A DNA stretch of 17,709 bases from Pseudomonadota bacterium (GTDB lineage Bacteria > Pseudomonadota > Gammaproteobacteria > Acidithiobacillales > Acidithiobacillaceae): the NCBI GenBank assembly GCA_021818125.1, contig JAKAFG010000015.1, positions 1-17,709 on the forward strand, given 5' to 3'. Under the pieces are notes generated by a model. It was not told the origin of the DNA. It saw only the letters and a list, made by a program, of their open reading frames with translations, and made no database searches. Shown here in pieces: positions 1 to 7,277 of the stretch. Each line of letters begins with the position of its first letter. The stretch's first letter is position 1. The position numbers and the translations under genes were made by a program.

Positions 1-567
1 GAGGGCAATGAGCGGATCGCGCAGTTCCGGTCGGAAAATCAGGGTCAGGGTGGTTTCTACCTCAGACTCCAGCCAGCCATGTCCTTTGTGCAAGGCCAAG
101 GCTATCCCGAAAAAGGCGGGCGAAAACCAGAAGTAGGGCATGAGCGCGAGGTCAGAAAAACGCTCGCCGAAAGCAAACCACCAGCCCCAAAACCCCTGCC
201 CTAATCCCGATCCGTCATTCCAGGGCATCTGAATCCCCGCGAGGATCCCCCCCATGACCACCACATCCTGGCCAAACTCAAAAATCATGCCGAACACCGC
301 GAACACCATGCCCCATAACACGGCCACATGTAGTGCGTGCCGGGTTTGTTGCGGGGTGTATTCCTCTCCCTCACTGCGCCCGGCGATGCGCAAACCGACC
401 AACAGTCCGAGCGGTGCCAGCGCGTCCATAAGCCAGCCTGGGAAAGGAATGGCGGTGAAAAGTATAGCCCCTGTGGCGAAGACGAGCCAAGGCTTGGGGC
501 GCGCAGTCACCAACTCGGCACCTCCTTCCACCCAGGTCACCATTCGATCCAACCATTTCCAAGCCAA
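1..567 (-). CDS. Membrane protein of unknown function (partial, C-terminus off the left edge)
   Basis: An open frame on the minus strand runs from an in-frame stop (TGA at about 635) off the left edge without another stop. I do not recognise the family. About 189 residues are visible. They include at least three hydrophobic stretches: one around FATGAILFTAIPFPGWLMDA, one around VAVLWGMVFAVFGMIFEFG, and one around MPYFWFSPAFFGIALAL. This suggests an inner-membrane protein with short polar loops. Two starts are possible. TTG at 567 follows a GGGAG motif at good spacing. ATG at 543 has a poor ribosome binding site and would remove eight residues. I prefer TTG. The gene is divergent from metX, with a good promoter at 639-667. 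Nothing in the sequence gives a function. The reading frame is more convincing than the overlapping frames because of its membrane-like composition. Confidence 0.7.
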   Translation of the reverse strand, partial: MAWKWLDRMVTWVEGGAELVTARPKPWLVFATGAILFTAIPFPGWLMDALAPLGLLVGLRIAGRSEGEEYTPQQTRHALHVAVLWGMVFAVFGMIFEFGQDVVVMGGILAGIQMPWNDGSGLGQGFWGWWFAFGERFSDLALMPYFWFSPAFFGIALALHKGHGWLESEVETTLTLIFRPELRDPLIAL

Positions 568-638
568 GGCGCTGCTCCCGGACTGAGGGCAAACGATCTG
601 CGCACCACTTTCGTGCCAGATCGAGACAATCCTTGGTC

Positions 639-667
639 ATTTTAGCCAAGAACATGCGCCATTACAA
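639..667 (-). promoter_or_regulatory. Sigma70-type promoter for the left-edge membrane protein gene
   Basis: On the minus strand TTGTAA (667-662) and TAAAAT (644-639) are separated by exactly 17 bases, close to the sigma70 consensus. Transcription would start near 632, leaving an untranslated leader of about 65 bases before the proposed TTG start at 567. No experiment supports it; the call rests on the two hexamers and their spacing. Confidence 0.5.
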
Positions 668-762
668 AAACCGGCTCGCCCAGGCAGTCGCGACGCTATC
701 TTGTGGCCAGCGGCTGGCGCGATTAGACTCTTTGGGCTTTCCTTACAAAATTAAAGTGCGCA

Positions 763-1914
763 ATGCCAGCAGAAATACCCGCTGATTCCGTAGGACTGGT
801 AATCCCGCAGACCGTGACCTTTTCGGCACCTCTGGAACTGGAGTGTGGCCGCGACCTGCCCGGCTACACCCTCACCTATGAGACCTACGGCACCCTCAAT
901 ACACAGCGGAGTAATGCCATCCTGCTCTGCCACGCTCTTTCCGGCGACCACCATGCGGCCGGTTACCACGGTATGGACGATCGCAAGCCGGGCTGGTGGG
1001 AGCACCTGCTGGGGCCCGGTAAAGCCATGGATACCGAGCGCTTTTTCTTCATCTGCGCCAATTTCATCGGCTCCTGCAAAGGCTCGACGGGTCCGGCCAG
1101 CATCAATCCGGAGACCGGCACGCCCTGGGGACTGGATTTCCCCATGGTCACCGTGCGCGACTGGGTGAGGACCCAGGCAGAACTCGCCGACCATCTGGGT
1201 ATTGCGCAGTGGGCGGCTGTCGTCGGCGGCAGCCTGGGGGGAATGCAGGTCATGCAGTGGACGATGGATTACCCGGAACGCTTGCGTCATGCGGTCGTTA
1301 TCGCCGCGGCATCCAAGCTCACCGCGCAGAACATTGCCTTCAACGAAGTCTGCCGCCAGGCCATCATGACCGACCCGGACTTTCATGGCGGACGCTACTA
1401 TGCCCACGCCACCAAGCCCCGGCGCGGGCTGTCACTGGCGCGCATGATCGGACATATCACCTATCTTTCCGACAATGCCATGCGCACCAAGTTCGGCCGC
1501 GACACCCGTGGCGGCAAGGCTTTTTCCTTCGGCTTCGACGTGGATTTCGAGGTAGAGAGTTACCTGCGTTATCAGGGCTCCAGTTTTGTTGAGCACTTCG
1601 ATGCCAACAGTTATCTCTATATCACCAAGGCGTTGGACTACTTTGATCCGGCCAACGCTTTTGGCGGGAACCTGGCCGAAGCGTTCGCCTCAACACAGGC
1701 AGCCTTTCTGGTGATCTCCTTCAGTTCAGACTGGCGCTTCTCGCCGGAGCGCTCGCGTGAAATCGTGCAAGCACTGTACACCTGCAATCGGGATGTCAGT
1801 TATGCCGAGATTGAGGCGGAGCACGGCCACGATTCTTTCCTGATGCCCATTCCACAATATGTGGCCGTGCTCCGCGCCTATCTCGGGCGCGTTGCTGAAG
1901 AGGTGGGAGCATGA
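763..1914 (+). CDS. metX: Homoserine O-acyltransferase MetX (probably succinyl-type)
   Basis: MetX transfers an acyl group from acyl-CoA to the hydroxyl of L-homoserine, the first committed step of methionine synthesis, in the cytoplasm. The 383-residue protein is an alpha/beta hydrolase of normal family length. The nucleophile elbow GGSLGGMQ places the catalytic serine at residue 157, with Asp323 in SSDWRFSP and His356 in EHGHDSF. The early block ILLCHALSGDHHAAGY is typical of the family. From my knowledge of the family, an Arg in the DWRFSP context is characteristic of members that prefer succinyl-CoA, as in Pseudomonas, so succinyltransferase is more likely than acetyltransferase; this is an inference. 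The start is the first ATG after an in-frame TAG at 724, but it lacks a clear Shine-Dalgarno. The stop overlaps the metW start (ATGA), a conserved pairing. Confidence 0.95.
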   Translation: MPAEIPADSVGLVIPQTVTFSAPLELECGRDLPGYTLTYETYGTLNTQRSNAILLCHALSGDHHAAGYHGMDDRKPGWWEHLLGPGKAMDTERFFFICANFIGSCKGSTGPASINPETGTPWGLDFPMVTVRDWVRTQAELADHLGIAQWAAVVGGSLGGMQVMQWTMDYPERLRHAVVIAAASKLTAQNIAFNEVCRQAIMTDPDFHGGRYYAHATKPRRGLSLARMIGHITYLSDNAMRTKFGRDTRGGKAFSFGFDVDFEVESYLRYQGSSFVEHFDANSYLYITKALDYFDPANAFGGNLAEAFASTQAAFLVISFSSDWRFSPERSREIVQALYTCNRDVSYAEIEAEHGHDSFLMPIPQYVAVLRAYLGRVAEEVGA

Positions 1915-2516
1915 CTCTGCGTAAGGATCTGGCGATCATTGCCGACTGGATTACGCCGCAAAGCCGCATCCTCGACCTGGGTTGCGGGGAGGGCGAACTG
2001 CTGGCCTACCTGCGCGCTGAAAAAGGCGTGCAAGGTTATGGCGTGGAAATTGAGGAGGCGCGGGTGGTGGCGGCCATACGCCGCGGCATACCGGTGATTC
2101 AACAAGACCTCGATCAGGGTTTGCGTAATTTTGCCGATCACAGCGTCGATACGGTAGTCCTTTCCCTGACCCTACAAGCCTCAACCTATCCGCGTGAACT
2201 GCTGTTGGAGATGCTGCGGGTCGGACGCGAGGTCATCGTCACCTTTCCCAACATGGGGCACTGGCATGCGCGCTGGCAACTGGGTATCCGTGGCCGCATG
2301 CCCATGACAGACGTTTTACCCCATACGTGGTACGATACGCCCAATATCCATCTGTGTACGATCCGTGATTTCGAGTCGCTGTGCCATGATAACGGGATTG
2401 CAATCCATCAGCGGGTCGTACTGAACGAGCGGCGTCGCGAAACCTGGCGCAATCGCCTGTTGCCCAATCTTTTTGGCGAGGTGGCCCTCTATCGTTGCGC
2501 CCTGATGGCGCGCTGA
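1911..2516 (+). CDS. metW: Methionine biosynthesis protein MetW (SAM-dependent methyltransferase fold)
   Basis: MetW is a small class I methyltransferase-fold protein that is regularly encoded directly after metX and is thought to support the homoserine acyltransferase step; its exact role is not settled. The 201-residue protein has the SAM-binding motif ILDLGCGEGEL at residues 20-30 and an acidic residue at about 47 (GVEIEEA), placed to hold the ribose. The later block VIVTFPNMGHWHARWQLGIR and the HTWYDTPNIHLCTIRDFE block are characteristic of MetW. Its ATG overlaps the metX TGA by four bases, so translation is probably coupled. Length is normal for the family. Confidence 0.95.
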   Translation: MTLRKDLAIIADWITPQSRILDLGCGEGELLAYLRAEKGVQGYGVEIEEARVVAAIRRGIPVIQQDLDQGLRNFADHSVDTVVLSLTLQASTYPRELLLEMLRVGREVIVTFPNMGHWHARWQLGIRGRMPMTDVLPHTWYDTPNIHLCTIRDFESLCHDNGIAIHQRVVLNERRRETWRNRLLPNLFGEVALYRCALMAR

Positions 2517-2535
2517 CCCGCTGCAGGAGAACGCC

Positions 2536-3192
2536 ATGTCACTGGAACTCATCAGTTTTCCTCTCTGCCCTTATGTGCAGCGCTCGGTCATCACCCTGCT
2601 CCACAAGCAGGTGGGCTTCACCCTCACCCACATTGATCTGGCGCACAAACCTGAATGGTTTCTGGCGCTGTCGCCCATGGGCAAAGTGCCCTGCCTGAAA
2701 ATTGATGAACACACGGCGCTCTTTGAATCGCAGGTCATCAATGAATATCTGGACGAAACCATCGCCCCCGTGCTGCACCCCGCCGACCCCCTGGAACGGG
2801 CACAACACCGCGCCTGGATCGCCTTCGGCAGCGAAATACTGAGCGACCAGTTCCAGATGATGATCGCCCAGGGGGAAGAGCGTTTCGCCGCCTCTAGTCG
2901 CCAGCTTTTTGACAAACTGGAACGGCTGGACAAAATCATGGGGAACGGCACATTCTTTGCCGGTGAGAACTTCAGTCTGGTGGACGCTGCACTGGCGCCA
3001 CTGTTCATGCGCATGGAAATCCTCCATGCCCTGCGCCCATTGCCGCGCTGGGAATCCTTGGGCAAACTGCGACGCTGGACGGCATTGCTCATGGAATTGC
3101 CAGAAGTCGCTGGCTCGGTGACTGCAGACTTTCCAGATCGTTTACGCAACTATATTAGTGAGAAGGGCAGTCTGTTTTTGCGTTCTGCCTGA
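2536..3192 (+). CDS. Glutathione S-transferase family protein
   Basis: The 218-residue cytoplasmic protein has the two-domain glutathione-transferase layout. A thioredoxin-like N-terminal domain covers about residues 1-80, with Cys11 in the CPYVQRS motif, the cis-proline loop GKVPCL (Pro52) and the glutathione-contacting pair Glu-Ser at 64-65 in LFESQVI. A helical domain follows from about 85 to 200, with a conserved-looking GENFSLVDAALAPLF segment. A cysteine at the N-terminal catalytic position resembles omega-class, dehydroascorbate-reductase-like or SspA-like members rather than Tyr or Ser transferases. The substrate cannot be read from the sequence. A good ribosome binding site (CAGGAG) precedes the ATG, 19 bases after metW, so co-transcription with metX-metW is likely. 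SspA is a possible alternative identity, but I see no feature that decides it. Confidence 0.85.
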   Translation: MSLELISFPLCPYVQRSVITLLHKQVGFTLTHIDLAHKPEWFLALSPMGKVPCLKIDEHTALFESQVINEYLDETIAPVLHPADPLERAQHRAWIAFGSEILSDQFQMMIAQGEERFAASSRQLFDKLERLDKIMGNGTFFAGENFSLVDAALAPLFMRMEILHALRPLPRWESLGKLRRWTALLMELPEVAGSVTADFPDRLRNYISEKGSLFLRSA

Positions 3193-3238
3193 AGCATTGC
3201 AGCATCATAAATTCGCCCAAAGTGAAGGAGTTGACCGT

Positions 3239-4024
3239 ATGAGCGAGCATCAAAAGAACGAGGAACAGAGCCAGGCTCTGGTGCCGACCACCCATTTCGG
3301 CTATCAGGAAGTGCCGGAAACGGAGAAGGAGCAACTCGTCAAAGGGGTTTTTAGCAGCGTCGCCAGCAAATATGACCTGATGAATGACCTGATGTCTCTC
3401 GGGGTGCATCGCTTGTGGAAACGCTTTACCGTCGATCTCGCCCGTCCCCGGCCAGGGCAGCGGGTGCTTGATCTGGCAGGCGGCACGGGTGATCTCGCGG
3501 CGGCGATTTACCCCAGGGTCAGGCCCAATGGCTCCATTGTCGTTTCCGACATTAACCCGGAAATGCTCGCAGTGGGCGAAAACCGCCTGGCCGACAAGGG
3601 CATCATCGCCGGAGTAGAATTTGTGGAGGCCAACGCCGAGGAACTCCCCTTTCCCGACCGCGAGTTCGATCTCGTCACCCTTGCCTTCGGTATTCGTAAT
3701 ATGACTCATCCGGAACGGGCCTTGAGTGAAATTCACCGGGTACTGAAGACCGGCGGCCGGGTACTGATCCTCGAGTTCTCTCACCCGCGCTGGCCGGGAT
3801 TGCAGAGCATTTACGACCTCTACTCTTTCAATCTGCTGCCGCGCATCGGTGAACTCATCGCCAAAGACCGGGAAAGCTACCAATATCTGGTGGAGTCTAT
3901 CCGCCGCTTCCCCGACCAGGAAACTTTCAAGATGATGATGGAAGATGCCGGGCTGGCCCGAGTGGAAGTGTTCAATCTGTCTGGTGGCATCGTCGCTCTG
4001 CATCGCGGATTCCGGATGGATTGA
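3239..4024 (+). CDS. ubiE: Ubiquinone/menaquinone biosynthesis C-methyltransferase UbiE
   Basis: UbiE methylates the quinone ring carbon using SAM, the C-methylation step shared by ubiquinone and menaquinone synthesis, and acts at the cytoplasmic face of the inner membrane. The 261-residue protein has the opening FSSVASKYDLMNDLMSLGVH, the SAM motif VLDLAGGTGDLA at 77-88, the ribose-binding Asp in SDINPEML, and two family signatures: LAFGIRNMTHPERAL, and RVLKTGGRVLILEFSHP at about 167-183. The open frame extends upstream to 3158, but ATG 3239 has AAGGAG eight bases ahead and gives the normal family length. The longer form would also overlap the upstream gene. The gene lies 46 bases after the glutathione-transferase-like gene and probably shares its transcript. 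Confidence 0.96.
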   Translation: MSEHQKNEEQSQALVPTTHFGYQEVPETEKEQLVKGVFSSVASKYDLMNDLMSLGVHRLWKRFTVDLARPRPGQRVLDLAGGTGDLAAAIYPRVRPNGSIVVSDINPEMLAVGENRLADKGIIAGVEFVEANAEELPFPDREFDLVTLAFGIRNMTHPERALSEIHRVLKTGGRVLILEFSHPRWPGLQSIYDLYSFNLLPRIGELIAKDRESYQYLVESIRRFPDQETFKMMMEDAGLARVEVFNLSGGIVALHRGFRMD

Positions 4025-4061
4025 TGAACGCTTTTCATTACCATACCTAAAAATTCCCTCT

Positions 4062-4081
4062 TGAGCCTGCTGGCTCAGCAG
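4062..4081 (+). other. Two mutually exclusive short stem-loops between ubiE and metE
   Basis: In the 95-base gap before metE, TGAGCC (4062-4067) can pair with GGCTCA (4072-4077), and CTGCTG (4067-4072) can pair with CAGCAG (4076-4081). The two six-base-pair hairpins share bases and cannot form together. Neither is followed by a T-run, so this is not a standard terminator. It could be chance or a small regulatory leader; the evidence is only the pairing. Confidence 0.25.
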
Positions 4082-4119
4082 GGCATCATGGCGACAATTT
4101 TCGCAGAGGAGTAATGCCC

Positions 4120-6474
4120 ATGACATCGGTCCATAGTCTCGGTTTTCCCCGTATCGGCCACAAGCGTGAGCTGAAAAAGGCGCTGGAAAGCTTCTGGTCC
4201 AAGGAGATTGACGAGAAGGAATTGCAGTCCCGCGCTGCCCAGTTGCGCGATCGCCACTGGCGGATTCAGCAGACGTGTGGCATGGATCTGATGCCGGTAG
4301 GCGATTTCAGCCTCTACGACCACATGCTCGACATGAGTTGCACTCTGGGCGCTATTCCGCCGCGTTACGGCTTCTCCGGTGACCAGGTGGACCTCGCCAC
4401 CTTCTTCGCCATGGCGCGCGGCTCCAGCACCCAGCCCGCCATGGAAATGACCAAATGGTTTGACGCCAATTATCACTTCATCGTCCCTGAATTCCATGAG
4501 GGTATGGATTTTCACCTTGCCAGCGACCGCATTTTTGCCCAGGTGAAAGAGGCGCAGGCACTGGGCCTGAAGGCCAAGCCCGTCCTGGTCGGCCCCATCA
4601 CCTATTTGTGGTTGGGCAAGGAGAAAGACCTTAAGGCCGAAGCACACCATGAGGCACAGCATCATCATGATGACAGCGCCTGTCACGGCCATGGCGCTCC
4701 CATCGGTAATGCCTGTTTTGACCGCCTGACCCTGCTGCCCAAGGTGCTGCCGGTATATGCCGAGATTCTCGCCCGCCTGACGGAAATGGGTGTGGAATGG
4801 GTGCAGATGGATGAACCTGTCCTCGCGCTCGACCTGCCCCAGGAATGGATCAAGGCACTGGATACGGCCTACCAGACCCTGAGCAAGGGCAAAGCGCCCA
4901 AGGTGCTGCTGGCGACCTATTTTGATTCCGTTGCCGACCATGCCAAACAACTCAAAGTCCTGCCCGTCGCTGGCTTGCATCTTGATCTGCGCCGTGCGCC
5001 GCAGCAGTTGAACAGCTTCCTCACCGACTACCCCGCCGACAAGGTGCTCTCCCTCGGTGTCGTCGATGGTCGTAACGTCTGGCGCGCTGACCTCGATGCC
5101 GCACTGGAACTCCTGCAGCCTGCCCACCAGCAACTCGGCGATCGTCTCTGGGTCGCACCGTCCTGCAGCCTGCTGCATACGCCCGTAGATCTGGATCAGG
5201 AGACGGAGCTGGACGCTGAACTGAAGTCCTGGCTCGCCTTCTCCGTGCAGAAACTGGACGAAGTCGCCGTCATCGGCCGCGCCCTGGACAAGGGCGCGGA
5301 GTCCGTGGCCCAGGAACTGGCTGCCGCCCGCGCCGCCGTCGCGTCCCGCCGCAGTTCGCCACGCATTCACAACCCTGCCGTCGCCCAGCGCCTCGAAGGC
5401 TTGGGCAAGGATGACGGCCAGCGCAACAGTCCCTTCCCGGCGCGGGAAGCGGCACAGCGGGCGCGCTTCAAACTGCCCGCCTTCCCGACCACCAGTATTG
5501 GCAGCTTCCCGCAGACCCCGGAAATCCGTAAGGCCCGCTTGCAGAATCGCAAAGGCGAACTGAGCAATGCCGATTACCAGAAGGCGATGGAAGCTGAAAT
5601 CGCTCTGGTGGTGAAGGAGCAGGAGCGTCTCGGTATTGATGTGCCCGTGCACGGCGAGCCCGAGCGCAATGACATGGTAGAGTACTTCGGCGAGCAGTTG
5701 TCCGGATTTGCTTTTACCCGCCATGGTTGGGTGCAGAGCTACGGCTCGCGCTACGTCAAGCCGCCGTTGATTTTCGGTGATGTTTCCCGCCCCACGCCGA
5801 TGACCGTAGCCTGGAGTAAGTACGCCCAATCCCTGACCCAGCGGCCGATGAAGGGCATGCTCACCGGCCCGGTGACCATCCTGCAATGGTCTTTCGTCCG
5901 TGATGACCAGCCCCGCGAACGTACTGCGTTGCAGATCGCTCTGGCCATCCGCGATGAGGTCAAGGACCTGATTGATGCTGGCATCGGTATCATTCAGATC
6001 GACGAGCCAGCCTACCGTGAAGGTCTGCCCCTCAAGCGCAAGGATTGGGATCAGTATCTCAACTGGGCGTCGCGCGCCTTCCGCATTTCGGCGCAAATCG
6101 CCCCCGATGACGTGCAGATCCACACGCACATGTGCTACTCGGAGTTCAACGATATTCTGCCCGCCATTGCGGCCATGGATGCCGACGTGATCACCATTGA
6201 GACCTCACGCTCACAGATGGAATTGCTGGACGCTTTCGCAACCTTCAACTACCCCAACGAAATCGGACCGGGCGTCTATGACATCCACTCCCCGCGCGTA
6301 CCTAGCGTCGAAGAGATGGTGGGCCTGATGGAAAAGGCGGTGAAAGTGGTCCCCGCCGAGCGCCTGTGGATCAACCCCGACTGCGGTCTGAAAACCCGCA
6401 AGTGGGCGGAGGTCACCCCGGCGCTGGAGAACATGGTCGAGGCGGCTCGTCAGATTCGTGCCCGTCACGGTTAA
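4120..6474 (+). CDS. metE: Cobalamin-independent methionine synthase MetE
   Basis: MetE transfers the methyl group of 5-methyltetrahydropteroyl-polyglutamate to homocysteine, the last step of methionine synthesis without vitamin B12. The 784-residue protein has the N-terminal barrel (from GFPRIGHKRELKKALE) and the C-terminal catalytic barrel from about residue 455 (FPTTSIGSFPQT). The zinc and homocysteine site is intact: His670 and Cys672 in IHTHMCYSEF, Glu694, and Cys755 in INPDCGLKTRK. Glu513, Asp628 in IDEPA and the catalytic His723 in YDIHSPRVPS are also present. ATG 4120 is chosen over ATG 4114 because AGAGGAG then sits eight bases upstream instead of two. Unusual is an insertion of about 27 residues at 168-199 that is rich in histidine and carries two cysteines; it makes the protein longer than the enterobacterial enzyme. 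A strong terminator follows. Confidence 0.97.
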   Translation: MTSVHSLGFPRIGHKRELKKALESFWSKEIDEKELQSRAAQLRDRHWRIQQTCGMDLMPVGDFSLYDHMLDMSCTLGAIPPRYGFSGDQVDLATFFAMARGSSTQPAMEMTKWFDANYHFIVPEFHEGMDFHLASDRIFAQVKEAQALGLKAKPVLVGPITYLWLGKEKDLKAEAHHEAQHHHDDSACHGHGAPIGNACFDRLTLLPKVLPVYAEILARLTEMGVEWVQMDEPVLALDLPQEWIKALDTAYQTLSKGKAPKVLLATYFDSVADHAKQLKVLPVAGLHLDLRRAPQQLNSFLTDYPADKVLSLGVVDGRNVWRADLDAALELLQPAHQQLGDRLWVAPSCSLLHTPVDLDQETELDAELKSWLAFSVQKLDEVAVIGRALDKGAESVAQELAAARAAVASRRSSPRIHNPAVAQRLEGLGKDDGQRNSPFPAREAAQRARFKLPAFPTTSIGSFPQTPEIRKARLQNRKGELSNADYQKAMEAEIALVVKEQERLGIDVPVHGEPERNDMVEYFGEQLSGFAFTRHGWVQSYGSRYVKPPLIFGDVSRPTPMTVAWSKYAQSLTQRPMKGMLTGPVTILQWSFVRDDQPRERTALQIALAIRDEVKDLIDAGIGIIQIDEPAYREGLPLKRKDWDQYLNWASRAFRISAQIAPDDVQIHTHMCYSEFNDILPAIAAMDADVITIETSRSQMELLDAFATFNYPNEIGPGVYDIHSPRVPSVEEMVGLMEKAVKVVPAERLWINPDCGLKTRKWAEVTPALENMVEAARQIRARHG

Positions 6475-6497
6475 AATGCGCCATAAGCAGCACGAAG

Positions 6498-6522
6498 AAG
6501 CCCCCTTTTTGGGGGCTTTTTT
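6498..6522 (+). terminator. Rho-independent terminator after metE
   Basis: AAGCCCCC (6498-6505), a five-T loop and GGGGGCTT (6511-6518) form a perfect eight-base-pair stem that runs into a T-run ending at 6522. It lies 23 bases after the metE stop and separates the methionine genes from the carbonic anhydrase operon. Confidence 0.93.
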
Positions 6523-6540
6523 GTGACCATTTTCCAACAT

Positions 6541-6577
6541 TATCAAATAGCTTGATAGTTGTTGAAACTTATTGATA
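6541..6577. promoter_or_regulatory. Phased repeat array, likely operator/promoter of the carbonic anhydrase operon
   Basis: In an AT-rich patch about 60-100 bases before the carbonic anhydrase start, TATCAA (6541-6546) is an exact inverted copy of TTGATA (6552-6557), giving an ATC-N9-GAT dyad. TTGAAA follows at 6562-6567 and TTGATA again at 6572-6577, so three TTGAWA units start exactly ten bases apart, all on one face of the helix. ATC-N9-GAT fits the general T-N11-A shape of LysR-type regulator sites. One possible promoter reading is TTGATA (6552) with GATAAA (6574) at 16-base spacing, which would put the repeats on the core promoter. The regulator is unknown. Confidence 0.5.
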
Positions 6578-6638
6578 AAGTCCAAGTTAAAATCGCGCTT
6601 TCATCTGAATTCCAACCGATAGCAAGGGAGTGATAGCC

Positions 6639-7268
6639 ATGAATAATGACGTGATCGACGCCATGATCGACGGCTTCAAGGATTTCCGCCACACCTATTA
6701 TGAGGAACGGCCAGACTTTTTCGATACCCTGGTGGAGAAAGGGCAAAGCCCAAAAGTCATGCTGATAGGCTGTTCCGATTCCCGGGTCACGCCGACGTCA
6801 CTCTACGGCAGTGAGCCCGGAGACATTTTTGTGGTGCGCAACGTCGCGAATCTCGTTCCTCCGGCGGAGCAAGACGGCCATCTTCATGGCACCAGCGCGG
6901 CGGTGGATTTTGCGGTCAGTCACCTGGAGGTGGAGCACATCATTATCAACGGCCACTCTCATTGCGGTGGCATGAAAGCGCTATTGAACGGCACCGAAGG
7001 CAAGTATGTCGGTCCTTGGGTGGAAATCGCCAAGGACGCCCGTTCTGACGTGATGCGGGAATATGCTGATGCCAGCCCCGAAGAACAGGCGCGCGCCCTC
7101 GAAAAGGCCAGCATTCTGGTTTCTCTGGAGAATCTACTGACCTTTGATAGCGTGCGTCGCCGCGTGGTGCGGGGTGAACTGCAGTTGCATGGCTGGTACT
7201 TTGACATGGAAGAAGGGGCCCTCCTCGCCTACAACGTGGGGAAACAGAAGTTCGATCGACTCGCCTGA
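6639..7268 (+). CDS. Beta-class carbonic anhydrase
   Basis: The enzyme interconverts CO2 and bicarbonate using zinc and is probably cytoplasmic, because no signal peptide is visible. The 209-residue protein has the beta-class signature: Cys45 in IGCSDSRV with the Asp47-Arg49 dyad, and His106 and Cys109 in NGHSHCGGM, which together supply the zinc ligands. Later blocks such as SLENLLTF and LHGWYFDMEEG are usual for the family. The frame is open to a GTG at 6630, but ATG 6639 is chosen because AAGGGAG (6624-6630) lies eight bases ahead. The stop is nine bases before the start of a SulP transporter gene, which suggests an operon that imports bicarbonate and balances it with CO2 for carbon fixation or anaplerosis. 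Confidence 0.95.
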   Translation: MNNDVIDAMIDGFKDFRHTYYEERPDFFDTLVEKGQSPKVMLIGCSDSRVTPTSLYGSEPGDIFVVRNVANLVPPAEQDGHLHGTSAAVDFAVSHLEVEHIIINGHSHCGGMKALLNGTEGKYVGPWVEIAKDARSDVMREYADASPEEQARALEKASILVSLENLLTFDSVRRRVVRGELQLHGWYFDMEEGALLAYNVGKQKFDRLA

Positions 7269-7277
7269 GGACACCGC

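Noticed and set aside
632..650. CTTGG/CCAAG inverted repeat as an operator or terminator
   Set aside because: The stem is only five or six pairs, has no T-run, and overlaps the -10 region of the minus-strand promoter; it may be chance.
751..1407. A 218-codon open frame antisense to metX
   Set aside because: It overlaps the conserved metX N-terminal half and has no family features.
3155..4126. A 323-codon open frame antisense to ubiE
   Set aside because: It is the shadow of ubiE codon bias, with no recognisable domain and no fitting promoter or ribosome binding site.
4075..6129. A 684-codon open frame antisense to metE
   Set aside because: It lies wholly opposite a well-conserved gene, its translation shows no family pattern, and long antisense frames are expected from GC-rich codon use.
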